From Tipula vernalis (taxonomy: Eukaryota > Arthropoda > Insecta > Diptera > Tipulidae), in the NCBI GenBank assembly GCA_958295665.1, contig OY282560.1, positions 51,522,333 to 51,586,332 of the forward strand: 64,000 nt of DNA. Reading direction: 5' to 3'. The notes below the pieces were generated by a model. It saw nothing but the letters and a program-made list of their open reading frames with translations, was not told where the DNA came from and ran no database searches. Position 1 is the stretch's first letter, and each line of letters opens with the position of its first letter. Positions 21,440 through 31,799 of the stretch are shown here, piece after piece. The position numbers and the translations under genes are program-made.

Positions 21440-23840
21440 GTAAAGGACAAAATAATTAGCAAACTATTAAAAAACAAAAATGATTGGTTTTTACCCTTGC
21501 ACAACATCATAGCACTGACACCATTGATTTATCGGTACTACAAAGGCATAAAAGAAAGATTTTAAAATATTCTGAAAAGTAGAACTTTCCACTCCAATTT
21601 TGAAATACGTTGGAAAATAGAGTTCTAATTTTAGAATTACGAAATCCTGTTTTCCATAATATTCAATATTCCGTTTCCAAAAATTCTGAAAAAGGAAAAA
21701 TTAATTTAAAAATACTTCGGAAAAGCGAAATTTCCATTCAAATTCTAAAACTAAATCTCTGTTCTCCAGGAATTGTGGAAATTATACTGGAAATCCCATT
21801 TATCAGAATATTTTAAACATAAAACGGAAGCATCCATTTTCCAAAATATTTTGAAATTAGAATGAAAACCTCTATTTTCCGGAATAGCCTAAACTTCTGG
21901 AAAATGGGGATTTCTATTCTAATTTTAAAATTAAATCTTCTTTCCCAAGAATTTCTGGCAAAGTTTAAATTCTTCTTCTTTAAAATTTTGGAAAATGAAG
22001 GATTCCACTATAATTTTTGAATATTCTGGAAAATGGAGATTTATCTTTAAATTAGGAAATCTCCAAATTTTCAGAAAATTTTAAATTTAAATCTTTCTTT
22101 TTCAGAATTTTGAAAATGAAAGGTTTAATTTTAACATATTATTAAAATATTCTCTAAAATCGAGATTTCTATTCTAATTATAAAATTATAGAGAATAGAG
22201 GCTTCACTCAAATTTTAAAATATTTTGCAAATTTTTTTCACTCTAATTTTGAAAAATTCAGGGAAAGAAGATATCACTTTCAAATTAGGAATTCTTCATT
22301 TTTAATATTTAAGATTAATTATTTTAAGATTAAATCCCTTTATTCCAGAAATTCTGGGAGAAATCCTTATAAAATGAGCTAATTTTAAAATATCCTGGAT
22401 AATGGAGACTTCTATTCTAAGAAATGCTGTCAGAATATTTTTATATTTGTTCTTCTATTCTATCAGAATATTTACAAATTTAATCTTCCTTACCGGAAAT
22501 ACTGTAAAAGGAAAATTTAATTATAAAATATTCTGGAAAATGAAGATTTTCAGAAACTGAGGAAAAGCAAGGTTTAATATAGAAATATTCTTTAAAATGG
22601 AGATTCATTATAATTTAAAATTGAAATATCCGTTTTTCAGAATATTTTTAAATTAAATTTTCCTTTACAGAATTTTTCAATGGAGAAATGGAGATTTTCA
22701 TTCTCATTAGAAAATGGTCTAGAAAATGAAATTTCTACTATAATTTTTAAATATCCTGGAAAGTGAGAGTTTCGGTAAGAAATTTTTATTTTCGAAAATA
22801 TTTTAAAATTAAATATTTCTTTGCCAAGAAAACCGATAAATAAAATTAAGTTTTAAATTATTTTGAAAAATGAAGATATTCAAAATTTCTAGGAAATAAA
22901 AACTTAACTTAATTAGAATATAAATCTCCATATTCAAGAATATTTTAAAATTAAATCGACCTAGAAAAAGAAGATTTAATTTAAAGTAAAATCAGATTTT
23001 GAGAGTTTTTCTAGAAAAGGACTATTTTATATTTAGATATTCCGTAAAATGCAGGTTTCCACTATAATTGTTAAAATATTCTGGTAAATGAAGATTCACT
23101 TTCAAAATTTCGAAATATCCATTTCCTTGAAATATTCTGGAAATGACGATTTCTATTCTAACTATAAAATATTCTTGAAAATGGAGCTTTCATTCTAATT
23201 TTAAAATATTCTGGAAAACTAGAAGAGATTTAATTTTTAAAAAAAATGAGGAATTGAAATCCTCGTTTTAAAATTATATTTTCCTTTTCATTAAATTCTG
23301 GAAATTTCTCTGGATATTTTAAATTAGTGTGGAGACCTCCATTTTCCAGGATATTTTGAAATTAGAGTTGAAATTTTAATTTTCCACAATATTTAAAAAA
23401 AATACATATTCATGTTTTATAATTTTTGAAAATGAGTGATTTATTTTTAAATATTCTGTGACATGAAGATTTCTACTCTAATTATAAAATATTTAAGAAA
23501 ATCTAGATTTCTACTGTAATTTTAAAATATTCTGAGAATTGGACGTTTCCACCCTTATTTTGAAATACATATTTTATAATTAATTTCCATTTAATTAAAA
23601 TTTGGCGTCCACTGTAATTTAAAATATTTTGGTAAATTCTAAGTTTAAAAAATTCTGAAAAATGGAAATTCCAGACTATTGTCAAGAATTTATGGAAAAG
23701 GAAAATTTTATTTTAAAATGAGAATTTCCATTCCGAATTATTTTAAAATTAAATGTTCTCTTTACAAAATTTTTGATAAACGAAGATTTAAAATTAAAAT
23801 ATTCTGAAAAATGGAAATTTAATTTTAAAATAACGGTAGC
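21440..23840. repeat. higher-order satellite unit B (truncated)
   Basis: This is the second, shorter copy of unit A in direct orientation. It ends abruptly at 23840, where a PIF/Harbinger transposase fragment begins. Confidence 0.6.
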
Positions 23841-24260
23841 TGTCCGATAACGCCGGCTTTTGAATTGGAATTTTAGTTCCGTCTATGGCCCCTTTAATAT
23901 TGGAAAACCCAAATTTGTCATAAAATTTTCGTTTAGTAGGAGGGAGAATTTCATTGCCGTTTGAAAATTTTATAAATTGTATTTTTTGAAAAATACGGCT
24001 AACCGTCGGTTACAGTAAATTGTGGCCAAACATTTGCCCACTGTTATATTGAAAGTTGCCCGAACCAAAAATTTAGAGGCTTGCTAAGACTTAAAAAGAT
24101 TTACTACGTTTGGTTTTTTTTCTAAGGTCAAATTCCTTTATCAAAAGTTTTGCCATTTTTTTTTTCATCGTCACATTCAAAAGGATTTTCAAGATCTAAA
24201 AATATTTTCCCAGGTGCACAAATACGATTCCTTCGTCTCCGCTGTGTTACAGCTTCCACT
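23841..24260 (-). pseudogene. PIF/Harbinger transposase fragment
   Basis: The minus strand reads RRRRNRICAPGKIFLDLENPF near 24230, then motifs resembling NFQYxxGQMFGHNLL and PTVSRIFQKIQ near 24040-23990, and NIKGAIDGTKIPIQ near 23890-23860. The order arginine-rich lead, 'STVSR' and 'GAIDGTHI' is that of PIF/Harbinger (DDE_Tnp_4) proteins, with the Asp of IDGT as the first catalytic residue. The rest of the DDE domain is missing because the sequence breaks into the satellite at 23840. There are stops and indels inside. Confidence 0.75.
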
Positions 24261-25090
24261 CTTAATTAATTATTTCATAAATTTTAGAAATTTGTTACTA
24301 ATCGATTCAAAGTTAGATATTCAAAGTTTTTATAAATTTGAGTTTAAAAACACAAGTTATTTATTTTCAATAATTATCTGCACAAAGATTTAGAAATGAT
24401 TGGTCTAAACTAACGAAAATTGGCATCTAACAATAGATTTGGTTATATTAAAACTGTTCGCCAAATTTCTACAAGTTGCTTGCTTGCTAACCAAGAAAAA
24501 CCATCAAGTATCCCATTTTATAAAATTCAGCAACAGATTGGGTTGCTAATTTATCGTGTATATTATTTCTAACAAATTAGCAAGAAATGACTGCTTACGA
24601 GTATATGCTTGCATGAGTATCGAGTATCTAGCCTAATATCCTGGTTATTTTATATAATCGTTTTTCAAACTTAATAGTTTGAAAGTTATTAGTGGGCTTA
24701 GGGGATTATAAGGTGCTTTTTACTGATGAATCAAATTTCTCAAAAGACGCAATTTTGAATTGAGGGAGATCTTTTTCTTCCCTTTCGAAATTCTATTTTT
24801 TGTTGACTAACACCATTTACATTTAATAAAACAATAATCCGAATTTTAATAATTTTATTTCGAGGTTACAGTTTTGTGGTCCGACATTACTTGATGGACG
24901 ATTCCAATGACAATGAATATAAATTTTTTCTCTCTATATTATTTTTGAAATGAATTTAAATAATCTTTACTTATCGCTAGAGACATCTGTGATCTACTGG
25001 TTGTACAAAATGTTATATTAGATAGGAAACAAAAATTAAATTAATTACGCATTATGTGTTACATATAAATAAAATAGTGTACAGCTATAT
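24261..25090. other. no confident gene; possible 3' LTR of BEL-1 and a trace of a Tc1-like motif
   Basis: The part next to the polypurine tract (about 24650-25090) should hold the 3' LTR of the BEL element, but the other LTR is not recognisable. On the plus strand near 24700-24745 the frame DYKVLFTDESNF resembles the first catalytic Asp motif of Tc1/mariner transposases. No neighbouring motif supports it. Confidence 0.3.
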
Positions 25091-25092
25091 CA

Positions 25093-25112
25093 TTCCCCCC
25101 CCCCCTCTCCCC
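25093..25112 (-). promoter_or_regulatory. polypurine tract of BEL-1
   Basis: On the minus strand this is GGGGGAGAGGGGGGGGGGG, a few bases after the end of the BEL pol reading frame. It is the expected primer for plus-strand synthesis, and the 3' LTR should begin just after it. Confidence 0.7.
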
Positions 25113-25117
25113 CATTA

Positions 25118-26730
25118 AACATTCCCGTGTTTAATTTCTATCGGAAGTGGGCTGAGTTTGGTGATGGCTCGTCTCAAGTTGCCAGTTTGAGTTTTTACTG
25201 TGGCTACACGAATCATACCGTCATGTCCAGGGTGATGTTCGACTACCTTTCCAAATTTTGATTTAAGTGGTGGAAGATTATCATCCTTAATAATTACAAC
25301 TGTGCCTTCTGTTAAGTTCGTTGATTGGTTTTGACAGTAGTATCGATGTTGTAATTGCTGAAGATAATCGCTGGACCATGTTTTCTAGGATTGAGCATGT
25401 AGATGCTGAACGAGTTTTCAATGTTTTAAATAATTGACGTTTTGTTCGCTATTTTTGTTTGGTTCCTGGATTGCTGTTAGTTGACGTCCAATAAAAAAAT
25501 GATCTGGGGTTAAAATCTCAATGTTGTCATCAGTCGTGATTGGCGTAATTGGACGATCAAAATATTCAATTCCTCATATGTGAGAATTGCATTTCCCATC
25601 ATGCGTCGCAAATGGAATTTGGCTGACTTTACTGCTGCCTCATATATACCTCCAAAATGTTGTGATCCTGGTGGTGCAAATTTCCAAATGATTTGATTTT
25701 CATTGCACACAGTATTAATTCGTTCTGTAGTTTCTGTGCTGTGTAGAACTTTATATAATTCATTAAGATGCGAATTATCTGCTACGAAATTTGTGCCATT
25801 GTCTGACCATACGTACTTACAAACACCTCGGGTTGCCACGAATCTCTTGAATGCGCCAATAAATGATGTTAGATCGGAAGCAAGTTCCAAGTGAACGGCT
25901 ATGGTTACTAGGCAAATAAAAATTGTCAGACACGTTTTTGATGGAATTTTGCCTCGTATTTTATAGTGTACAAAAAAAGGTCCGGTATAGTCGATTCCAA
26001 TTTTAAAAAATGGTGGTGCTGAATTAACCCTTTCCGTGGGAAGATCAGCCATTTGTTGTTGTAATAATCTTGGCTTGGCTCTGCTACATATGATGCACTC
26101 TCGGCAAATCCTTTTTGCTAATTGTCTACCGGATATAGGCCCATAATTTTGCCGTGCTGCTGCAAGTAACGCCTGCGAACCAACATGTAAGTGCTTCTTA
26201 TGAAGAAATCGTAGTAAAGTCATCGTGAAAAAATGCGTTTTCGGCAAAAGAATCGGGTGTCGTGAAGAACATGATAATGATGAAAATTGTAGTCTACCGC
26301 CAACTCTGATTAATTTGTGTTCGTCCATGAACAGTGAAAGCGGTTTTAACGAAGCATCTTGCACGCTAAATTTATCTCGTTGCAATCCAAGATATTCAGC
26401 TGGAAAAGAGTTAATTTGAACTAATCGCAAAATTTCGTTTAATCCATTATGGATTTTTGCTGTGTTCAACGATCCTGTGAGTTTTGTATGTGTTGTACGA
26501 CAATTATGAATAATTATAAAGGAATTTTTAGCATGAATTTGCTCGAGAAGATCAGTAATAGAATGAATCGTGGCAGATAATGCTTGTTTTCGCGTCTCAA
26601 GCAATTTTGTATCAGAATCGAGAACTGCGGTGTTTCCATCAAACGGGTTTATTCTCCAATTTTCACTGTCATTTCGCAAATACTCTGGTCCAAACCACCA
26701 TAAATTTGAAGATATTAATTCGTCTGACAA
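25118..26730 (-). pseudogene. BEL-1 integrase and DUF5641-like tail
   Basis: The 406-residue open piece starts at 26730. It has a zinc-binding HHCC module (HKKHLHVGSQALLAAAR, ISGRQLAKRICRECIICSRAK). The core has FKIGIDYTGPFF (Asp), YVWSDNGTNFVAD (Asp) and FGGIYEAAVKSAK (Glu), all present. After a break near 25510 the tail continues with PDHFFIGRQL, then GTVVIIKDDNLPP and PGHDGMIRVATVKTQTG, the DUF5641 end of BEL/Pao polyproteins. It stops at about 25118. Confidence 0.88.
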
Positions 26731-27519
26731 AACACCTCGTGAATTCAGATCCGCTGGATTATGAGCAGATTTTACGTGTTGCCATTGTACAGGATCAGAA
26801 TTTAGCTTAATGTTGGCTACTCTTGTGGCAACAAACGTTTTCCAAGTTGCAGATGGTGATTTTATCCAATGAAGGAATCACTCCAGTAAAAGATATTTTC
26901 GTAGGGAAAGTTGATTTTTTGGTAATCCTCATCATTAATTTGGCAAGTAGTTGTGCCGCACATAACTCCAGAGGAGGCAACGTTTTTACTTTAAGTGGTG
27001 CAACTCTAGATTTATCGCACAGCAGATTGACAATATATGAATTTTCACTTCGAAATTTGACGTAAATTGCTGCACCGAAGGCCTTCTCACTGGCCTCAGC
27101 AAATCCATGTAGTTCAATATTGGTCGGGTTGTTAATGTTATTAAATAGATGCCGCGTATTCTTAAATTCTTTAGTTTCACCAATTCCTTTTGAAACGTTT
27201 GCCAATAAGTATGATAACTCATTGGGAAACTCTCATCTCAGCTGAATTTTAACTTCCATAATTTCTCCATGAACATTTTTCCGATAATCACTACAGGCGA
27301 TACTAAACCAATCGGATCAAATATTGCCGCTACCTCTGCTATCACGCTAGGTTTGGTGATTCTTGTTGATGACGCTAAACTCGAACTGACTTGAATTCTC
27401 AAAACATCTGTAGATGAATGATATTGATCGTCGTCAAGCTGCAGGCACTGTTCCTTGTTTTCATTATGGACACCTTTTAAGAAACAAGGGCGATTTGCAC
27501 ACCATTTATGCAATGCCAT
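26731..27519 (-). pseudogene. BEL-1 RNase H region
   Basis: The first piece (27519-27238) has the BEL connection motif EVAAIFDPIGLVSPV. The second (27205-26807) has IELHGFAEASEKAFGAAIY. The usual first catalytic Asp of HGFCDAS is Glu in this copy, and Cys is Ala. The motif LPPLELCAAQLLAKL (catalytic Glu) is kept. The segment that follows (QHVKSAHNPADLNSRGV, ~26790-26740) leads into integrase. The Asp to Glu change would be expected to weaken or abolish nuclease activity. Confidence 0.83.
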
Positions 27520-28430
27520 ACCGGCAGAGTTTAATATTGTAGATATTGTGTTTCGTAAATGTAATGCTTCTTCAATTGAGTTACATCCTGTGAGTAAGTC
27601 ATCAACATATACATCATCGCGAATTGCAGCGGCGGCCAGTGGTTGAGTTTAACCGAAGAGTCTAACCAGTTCCAACAAACATCTGGTCACTAAGTAAGGT
27701 GCAGAAGTTGTACCGTAAGTGACGGTTTTAAACTTATATTTGTGTAGTTTTTCGTTACTGTGGTAATGCCAGAATATATATTGGAACTGTTGATCGTCCT
27801 CATGAAGCTGAATTTGTCGGTACATCTTTTTTATGTCAGCGCTGATGGCAAACTCATGTGAACGAAACCGCAGAAGAATAGTGAATAACTCATTTTGAAC
27901 TACTGGTCCAACTAGTAACAAATCGTTGGGCGATATTCCAGTAGTAGTTTTTGCTGAGCCGTCAAAAACTACTCTAGTTTTAGTTGTGGTAGAGTCTGAC
28001 TTGAAGACACAATGATGTAGTAAATAATAATGTGGAGTTTTAATATTGTCGACGCGTTTCATATGATCCAATGTCTCATATTCCAACATAAAACTATTAT
28101 AAGCTGCACGTAATTCTAGAGTTTTATCTAACCGTCTTTCGAGATTTATAAATCTTCGCTGTGATAGTACATCTGACTCTCCCAACTGAATTTGAGTTTC
28201 TCGGAATGGCAATCTGACTATAAATCTTCCCGAGCTATTCCGTTTGAAAGTGTTTTTATAATGTTTTTCACATTCCGATTCAGCCGTTTGATCATTCTCT
28301 TCAACATTTTCTAGCTCCCAGAATTTCTTAAATAATTCCTCTACGTAGTACGATTCTGCTCTTGATACAGCTACATTACAGGAAACTGTTTCCGTTGGTT
28401 TATTAGATATTGCTCTAGTAACGACCCATC
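27520..28430 (-). pseudogene. BEL-1 reverse transcriptase
   Basis: The open piece 28212-27649 contains LDHMKRVD, HHCVFKSDSTTTKTRVVFDGS, GISPNDLLLVGP, FAISADIKKMYRQIQL (first catalytic Asp) and TYGTTSAPYLVTR. After a TAA stop at 27648 the frame continues IRDDVYVDDLLTGC (27605-27570), so the catalytic YVDD is intact. The region 28430-28212 carries the linker between protease and RT in another frame. The enzyme would make the cDNA. Confidence 0.88.
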
Positions 28431-28448
28431 CTAAAACTGTGTTTTTTG

Positions 28449-29077
28449 CTAATATGGTAAATTTTCACCTAATTTAATTTGTCCAATTGCTTGAATTTCA
28501 GCAAATATTTCTGCACCCAATAACAAATCTATTTTTTGCGGATGGTAAAAATTTGGATCTGCAAGTTTAATGTTAGCGGGAATTTTCAAATTCACTGGAT
28601 CAATTAAAATTGATGGTTGTTCTTCGGATATTTTAGTTAATATTTGAAATTCAAGTGAATTAACGTATGTATTCAATTGCGAGCGAAATCTGGTTATAGC
28701 ACAGCTAGATGCCGATATTGGTGCACCAGAGACGCCAATTATTTTTACCGAAGAACATTTAGTTTTGAGTCCCAATCGTTTGCTAATGCTTCAGTGACAA
28801 AGTTTATTTGAGAAGCTGAGTCCAATAATGCTCTTGCTAGTATTATCGTGCCACAATGATCCACGACTTCAATTAAAGCAGTGGCCAGGAAAACCGTTTT
28901 GGTTCCCGAGGCTTGAAGCGTGGTTTTGTTTTCATTTGATGCTATTACAAATGAAGGTTGGCCTGTTGAAAGTGAAGTTGTATTTGTACCATTTATTTTA
29001 TCAACATGTATGTGTAAAATCGTATGATGCTTTGCCTTGCATATACGACAACCATCTGTTACAACGCACTTTTCCAA
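28449..29077 (-). pseudogene. BEL-1 protease
   Basis: Two overlapping frames encode the protease. The first piece (29077-28745) has the third finger (CRICKAKHHTILH) and the active site region RALLDSASQINFVTE, where Pao proteases have LLDSGSQ; here Gly is Ala. The second piece (28775-28449) continues with the flap and the IDLLLGAEIFAEIQA motif, which ends the retropepsin domain. The frameshift lies near 28750-28775. The Gly to Ala change next to the catalytic Asp may itself reduce activity. Confidence 0.82.
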
Positions 29078-29086
29078 TGTATGAGA

Positions 29087-30060
29087 TTATCTTAAACAGT
29101 GGAGACAAAGTTTGAGGTGTTCTACCTTTATTCGGCGTTCACTTGCAGACAATACTAGGAATTCATTACAACGCATGATCGAATGTCCAATCTTATTACA
29201 AAAAACGCAATTGTAGCTCTTAGCAGAATGAAGTGATGAATAAGACCTCTTTGAACAATTGGCCGATCTCGGATCTGATGCTTTGACTGCAGAATGTTGT
29301 TGTTTTGGTGGATTGTCAATGGTTTGACTCGTTAATTTGTGACAACGTAAATTAATAAATTTTGCCATGTCGGTTAATGTAGGAAGTGCGTTCAAAGGAC
29401 GATCAAGTACGATCAAGTCGTCCCGATATTCGGTTGGACTTCCCAATGTTTTTAAGGATCGTAAATGAGAGTTGATTTCATCAATGATTCCTGTTAACCT
29501 TATTTGCGGTGTTGCCTTGTCCATTGCCTTAATAGAAAATAGTGCGCGAATATGAGTTTCGGGAACGATATTCGGTGTATCAAATCGCTCAATTAATAAC
29601 CGTCTTGCTTCTACATAATTGACCGCGACAAAATCTAAGTTTTCAAACGTTTTAGCTGCTGCATCTTTCACCGTATTCCTAAGGTACTGAAATTTGATGA
29701 GTTCGCTTAATTTCCGATTATTGTGAATATGCGTATCGAATGCTTCAATGTAGCTCTTCCATTTAGTTATATCTCCACTAAAAGAATCCAAAGTTAACTC
29801 CGGCAGTTTGGGAATATAATTTAATTCTTTAGTGCATGAATTCATAGTTGAGCCCTTTGATTCCTTTAATTGTTCAATTCTATCCTCTAGTGCGGGGCGA
29901 AATTGATAATATTGCCGATCAACTATCGTTCGTGTGTCTTTGCCCATTTCTTCATTGTCGATCGCCTCTAGCGTTAACTAATTTTTCTTGAATTCTGCAT
30001 AATTAGTGATAAGCTCATTTAACCATAATTTGTGATAGAGAGGCTGTATCTAATTTGGTT
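29087..30060 (-). pseudogene. BEL-1 Gag
   Basis: The main open piece of 286 residues starts at 29947 and contains YIPKLPELTLDSFSGD and ITKWKSYIEAFDTHIH, then LIKFQYLRNTVKDAAAKTF and YVEARRLLIERFDTP. This is the typical DUF1759 capsid-like block of BEL/Pao. It ends with Cys/His fingers (CVFCNKIGHSIMRC and CLHC). Upstream of 29947 the frame extends to ~30060 with a stop near 29978, so the true N-terminus is broken. The protein would package the element RNA. Confidence 0.88.
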
Positions 30061-30849
30061 GTGATAAAATCCGCTAGCTGATTGAGTGAGTCTAAGAAAA
30101 TCAGTTGTAGTTGTTTAGATTGCCGTAACTATATTACGTATAAAACTACGCCCAACTTTATTACGTATAAAACTATAGAATAAAAAAGATATAAGTGAAA
30201 TTCAAAGTGACTAATTTTACAGTAGAGCCTTGATTATCTCTATAACGGTTGCAGAAATGGTCGTATAATTTTTTGTTCAGATTAGATTCGTTCATCGCCT
30301 CCCGAATTTATTGTACTTACTTAAGAGTCACCCTTTATAGTAGATCGGGTTTAGCACGTTTACCAAACATCAATTTCGGCTAAAAGATAATTCAGACAAC
30401 CGAGATTAACGAATGCATACCCCAGCTAACCCAGTAATATTTTCCCATGTTTTACTAACGTAATATGTTAAAATTTCATCTCCAAGCTTATTAGATAAGT
30501 TTGAAAGTGTTGAAGTATGAGTTAACAATTTGGCATTGGAATTTAATTAAATTCGACAGCAGTCATGTATTTCTGGAACAACTTTCAGTTGCGCCATAAT
30601 CACCTTCTATACACTTCTGACTTGACCCCGAGCTTAACTTTTTGAGACGAACAGGAGAAATCCTACGGTAGATGAACGTTTGACAGAATACTTATCTGTT
30701 TTACATTTGACTGGATTAGAATCATTTAACTATTTTTTGCTGAATCAGCTGTATATAACAAAAACCCAAATTTGGCTTGTTAAGGAAAAAAAAAATTTGT
30801 TCGTGCACTACCCTGCAATAAAATACAAGAATAAAGAATTTATACTTAC
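30061..30849. other. no confident gene; short direct repeat
   Basis: The 5' LTR of BEL-1 is expected here but is not demonstrated. A 20-base phrase containing ATTACGTATAAAACTA occurs twice (~30130-30175). Near 30814 a splice-acceptor-like ttattgcag could start a short alternative 3' exon of the host gene. The remainder shows nothing. Confidence 0.4.
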
Positions 30850-31008
30850 ATTTAAGCACATAATGAAAAAATCAATCGTAAACAAGGTTGCCGTCAGTGG
30901 TTCAAATACCAGCGTTTGTATCAATATTAAATAAATAAAATGTGAAATCTCGATAAATATGTCACCGATCATTATTAAAATCCATGGTAGTAGAAGCTCT
31001 CGTTGATC
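30850..31008 (-). CDS. host gene exon 2: central membrane segments
   Basis: The acceptor is a pyrimidine tract ending gaatacag/GATC at 31009 and the donor is TTAAAT/gtaagta at 30849. The 159-nt exon is phase 0 on both sides and encodes residues 37-89. It contains LLLPWILIMIGD and then IFIEISHFIYLILIQ (a long hydrophobic stretch with a buried Asp and Glu), LVFEPLTATLF, and the start of the next membrane segment, TIDFFIMCLN. An alternative 3' exon at ~30814-30750 (acceptor ttattgcag) would add only about 22 residues and stop. The phase-compatible exon at 12002 gives a better protein. Confidence 0.8.
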
Positions 31009-31096
31009 CTGTATTCGGTTATAGAATAAAAAGAAGCAAAAATAACAAAATTGGTAAATGTAAAATAAAATCAATTTACCACACATCATCACTAAC

Positions 31097-31204
31097 CGTT
31101 TTCAATCCAATTATAACTAAAATTGATGCTATTACACCGCATGTTGCACATATTAAGAGAAGAATATTAAATATCACAGTCGCTGTTGTACATTGAAATC
31201 GCAT
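31097..31204 (-). CDS. host gene exon 1: start codon and first membrane segment
   Basis: ATG at 31204-31202 is preceded by ACC, a fair fly-type start context. The exon encodes 36 residues starting MRFQCTTATVIFN and then a strongly hydrophobic stretch (ILLLICATCGVIASILVIIGL) that fits a transmembrane helix or signal anchor. The donor after AAAACG is gttagt, weaker than consensus, and the 88-nt intron to 31009 is phase 0. Together with exons 2-4 this gives a multi-pass membrane protein with a long disordered tail. I do not recognise the gene, so no symbol is given. Expression cannot be judged from sequence. Confidence 0.78.
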
Positions 31205-31790
31205 GGTAGCGGTTTGTGTGGTTGTTGGTTATTGTTGGTACATCATCATATAAAAACGCGCACACAAATAAACACACACACACACACAAGAAAAATGAGA
31301 AAACATGAAAATATATAAAAAGAACAAAAAAAAAATCATTAAAGCTTCACATAGATTTTTATGAAATGCTTTTGTAAATCTCATTACATTAATAAGCTTA
31401 AATAAAAATTAATATTGTGATTGTGAACCGACTGTAATCAATAAACAAGCACATCATCCTCTCAATATTTGTACAAAGCATATTGTTGTTACACGTTTTG
31501 TTGTTGTTGTTGTTAGATTATCACCATTTTAATAAATAATACAATAATTTAGAGCTTTAAGCTTCTATGTAATTCATAAAAATGTTTGTACGATTTTCTT
31601 ATTTTGTGTATGCGCATAATAGACCAAATATAAAACACATAATTTTTGTGATACTTTTTATGGGCGACATAAATTATGTTTCTTGCTTTCATAAGCATTT
31701 TTATAGTGATTTTCATGTTTACTTAAAAGTTAATATTCGTCACTTAAATTATAATAATTTAAATGTTCATAAAATGTTGTAAGATTTTAT
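31205..31790. repeat. upstream region of host exon 1 with microsatellites
   Basis: On the plus strand there is a (CA)n run at about 31274-31290, an A-rich run near 31325, and a GTT run at 31498-31516. The region is 5' of the host start codon on the minus strand and should hold its 5' UTR and promoter. No core promoter motif could be called with confidence. Confidence 0.5.
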
Positions 31791-31799
31791 TAAATTTTT

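Larger units (their letters stand above)
17600..23840. repeat. ~6.2 kb AT-rich satellite of alternating inverted phrases
   Basis: The block repeats two phrases that are reverse complements of each other, AATTTTAAAATATTCTGGAA(AATGGAGATTTC) and (GAAATCTCCATTTTC)CAGAATATTTTAAAATTA, with many variants and no fixed spacing. It holds no coding signal; the few short open frames are by-products of the repeat. A higher-order direct duplication of about 3.3 kb is visible inside it. The block forms the middle of the large host intron. Confidence 0.85.
25118..30060 (-). mobile_element. BEL/Pao LTR retrotransposon 1, near full coding length, defective
   Basis: The minus strand carries the whole BEL order: Gag with a DUF1759-like segment, CCHC-like fingers, DUF1758-type protease, RT with YVDD, the BEL-specific RNase H region, the integrase zinc module and core, and the DUF5641-like tail with a polypurine tract after it. 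Breaks are few: frameshifts near 29080, 28450-28210 and 27220-27205, an in-frame stop at 27648, and small breaks near 26735-26806 and 25500. LTRs could not be paired. It lies inside the big host intron in the same orientation as the host gene. Confidence 0.9.
12003..30849 (-). other. ~18.8 kb host intron filled with transposons and satellite
   Basis: This interval lies between the donor of exon 2 and the acceptor of exon 3, both in phase 0. It contains a decayed gypsy element, a long-TIR transposon, ~6.2 kb of AT-rich satellite, a PIF/Harbinger fragment and a BEL/Pao element. Most of these are antisense-compatible (minus strand), the same orientation as the host gene. The intron is inferred from splice signals and protein continuity, with no transcript to confirm it. 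Confidence 0.65.

Noticed and set aside
18536..23685. Several 60-70 residue ORFs in the AT satellite
   Set aside because: Low-complexity Lys/Ile/Asn/Phe translations of the repeat unit without conservation beyond the DNA repeat.
24690..24760. Tc1/mariner-like motif VLFTDESNF on the plus strand
   Set aside because: Only one short motif is present, followed by a stop; no second Asp motif or inverted ends are nearby. Mentioned only as a trace.
30750..30814. Alternative third host exon with acceptor ttattgcag
   Set aside because: It would add only ~22 residues ending in a stop and would leave the phase-matched exons at 12.0 and 11.8 kb unexplained. Kept as a less likely isoform.
30680..30934. 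84-residue plus-strand ORF
   Set aside because: It is antisense to host exon 2 and shows no motif; the minus-strand exon with splice sites explains the open frame.
31274..31290. (CA)n tract as a CRISPR-like or regulatory array
   Set aside because: Simple microsatellite; there are no spacers and the genome is eukaryotic.
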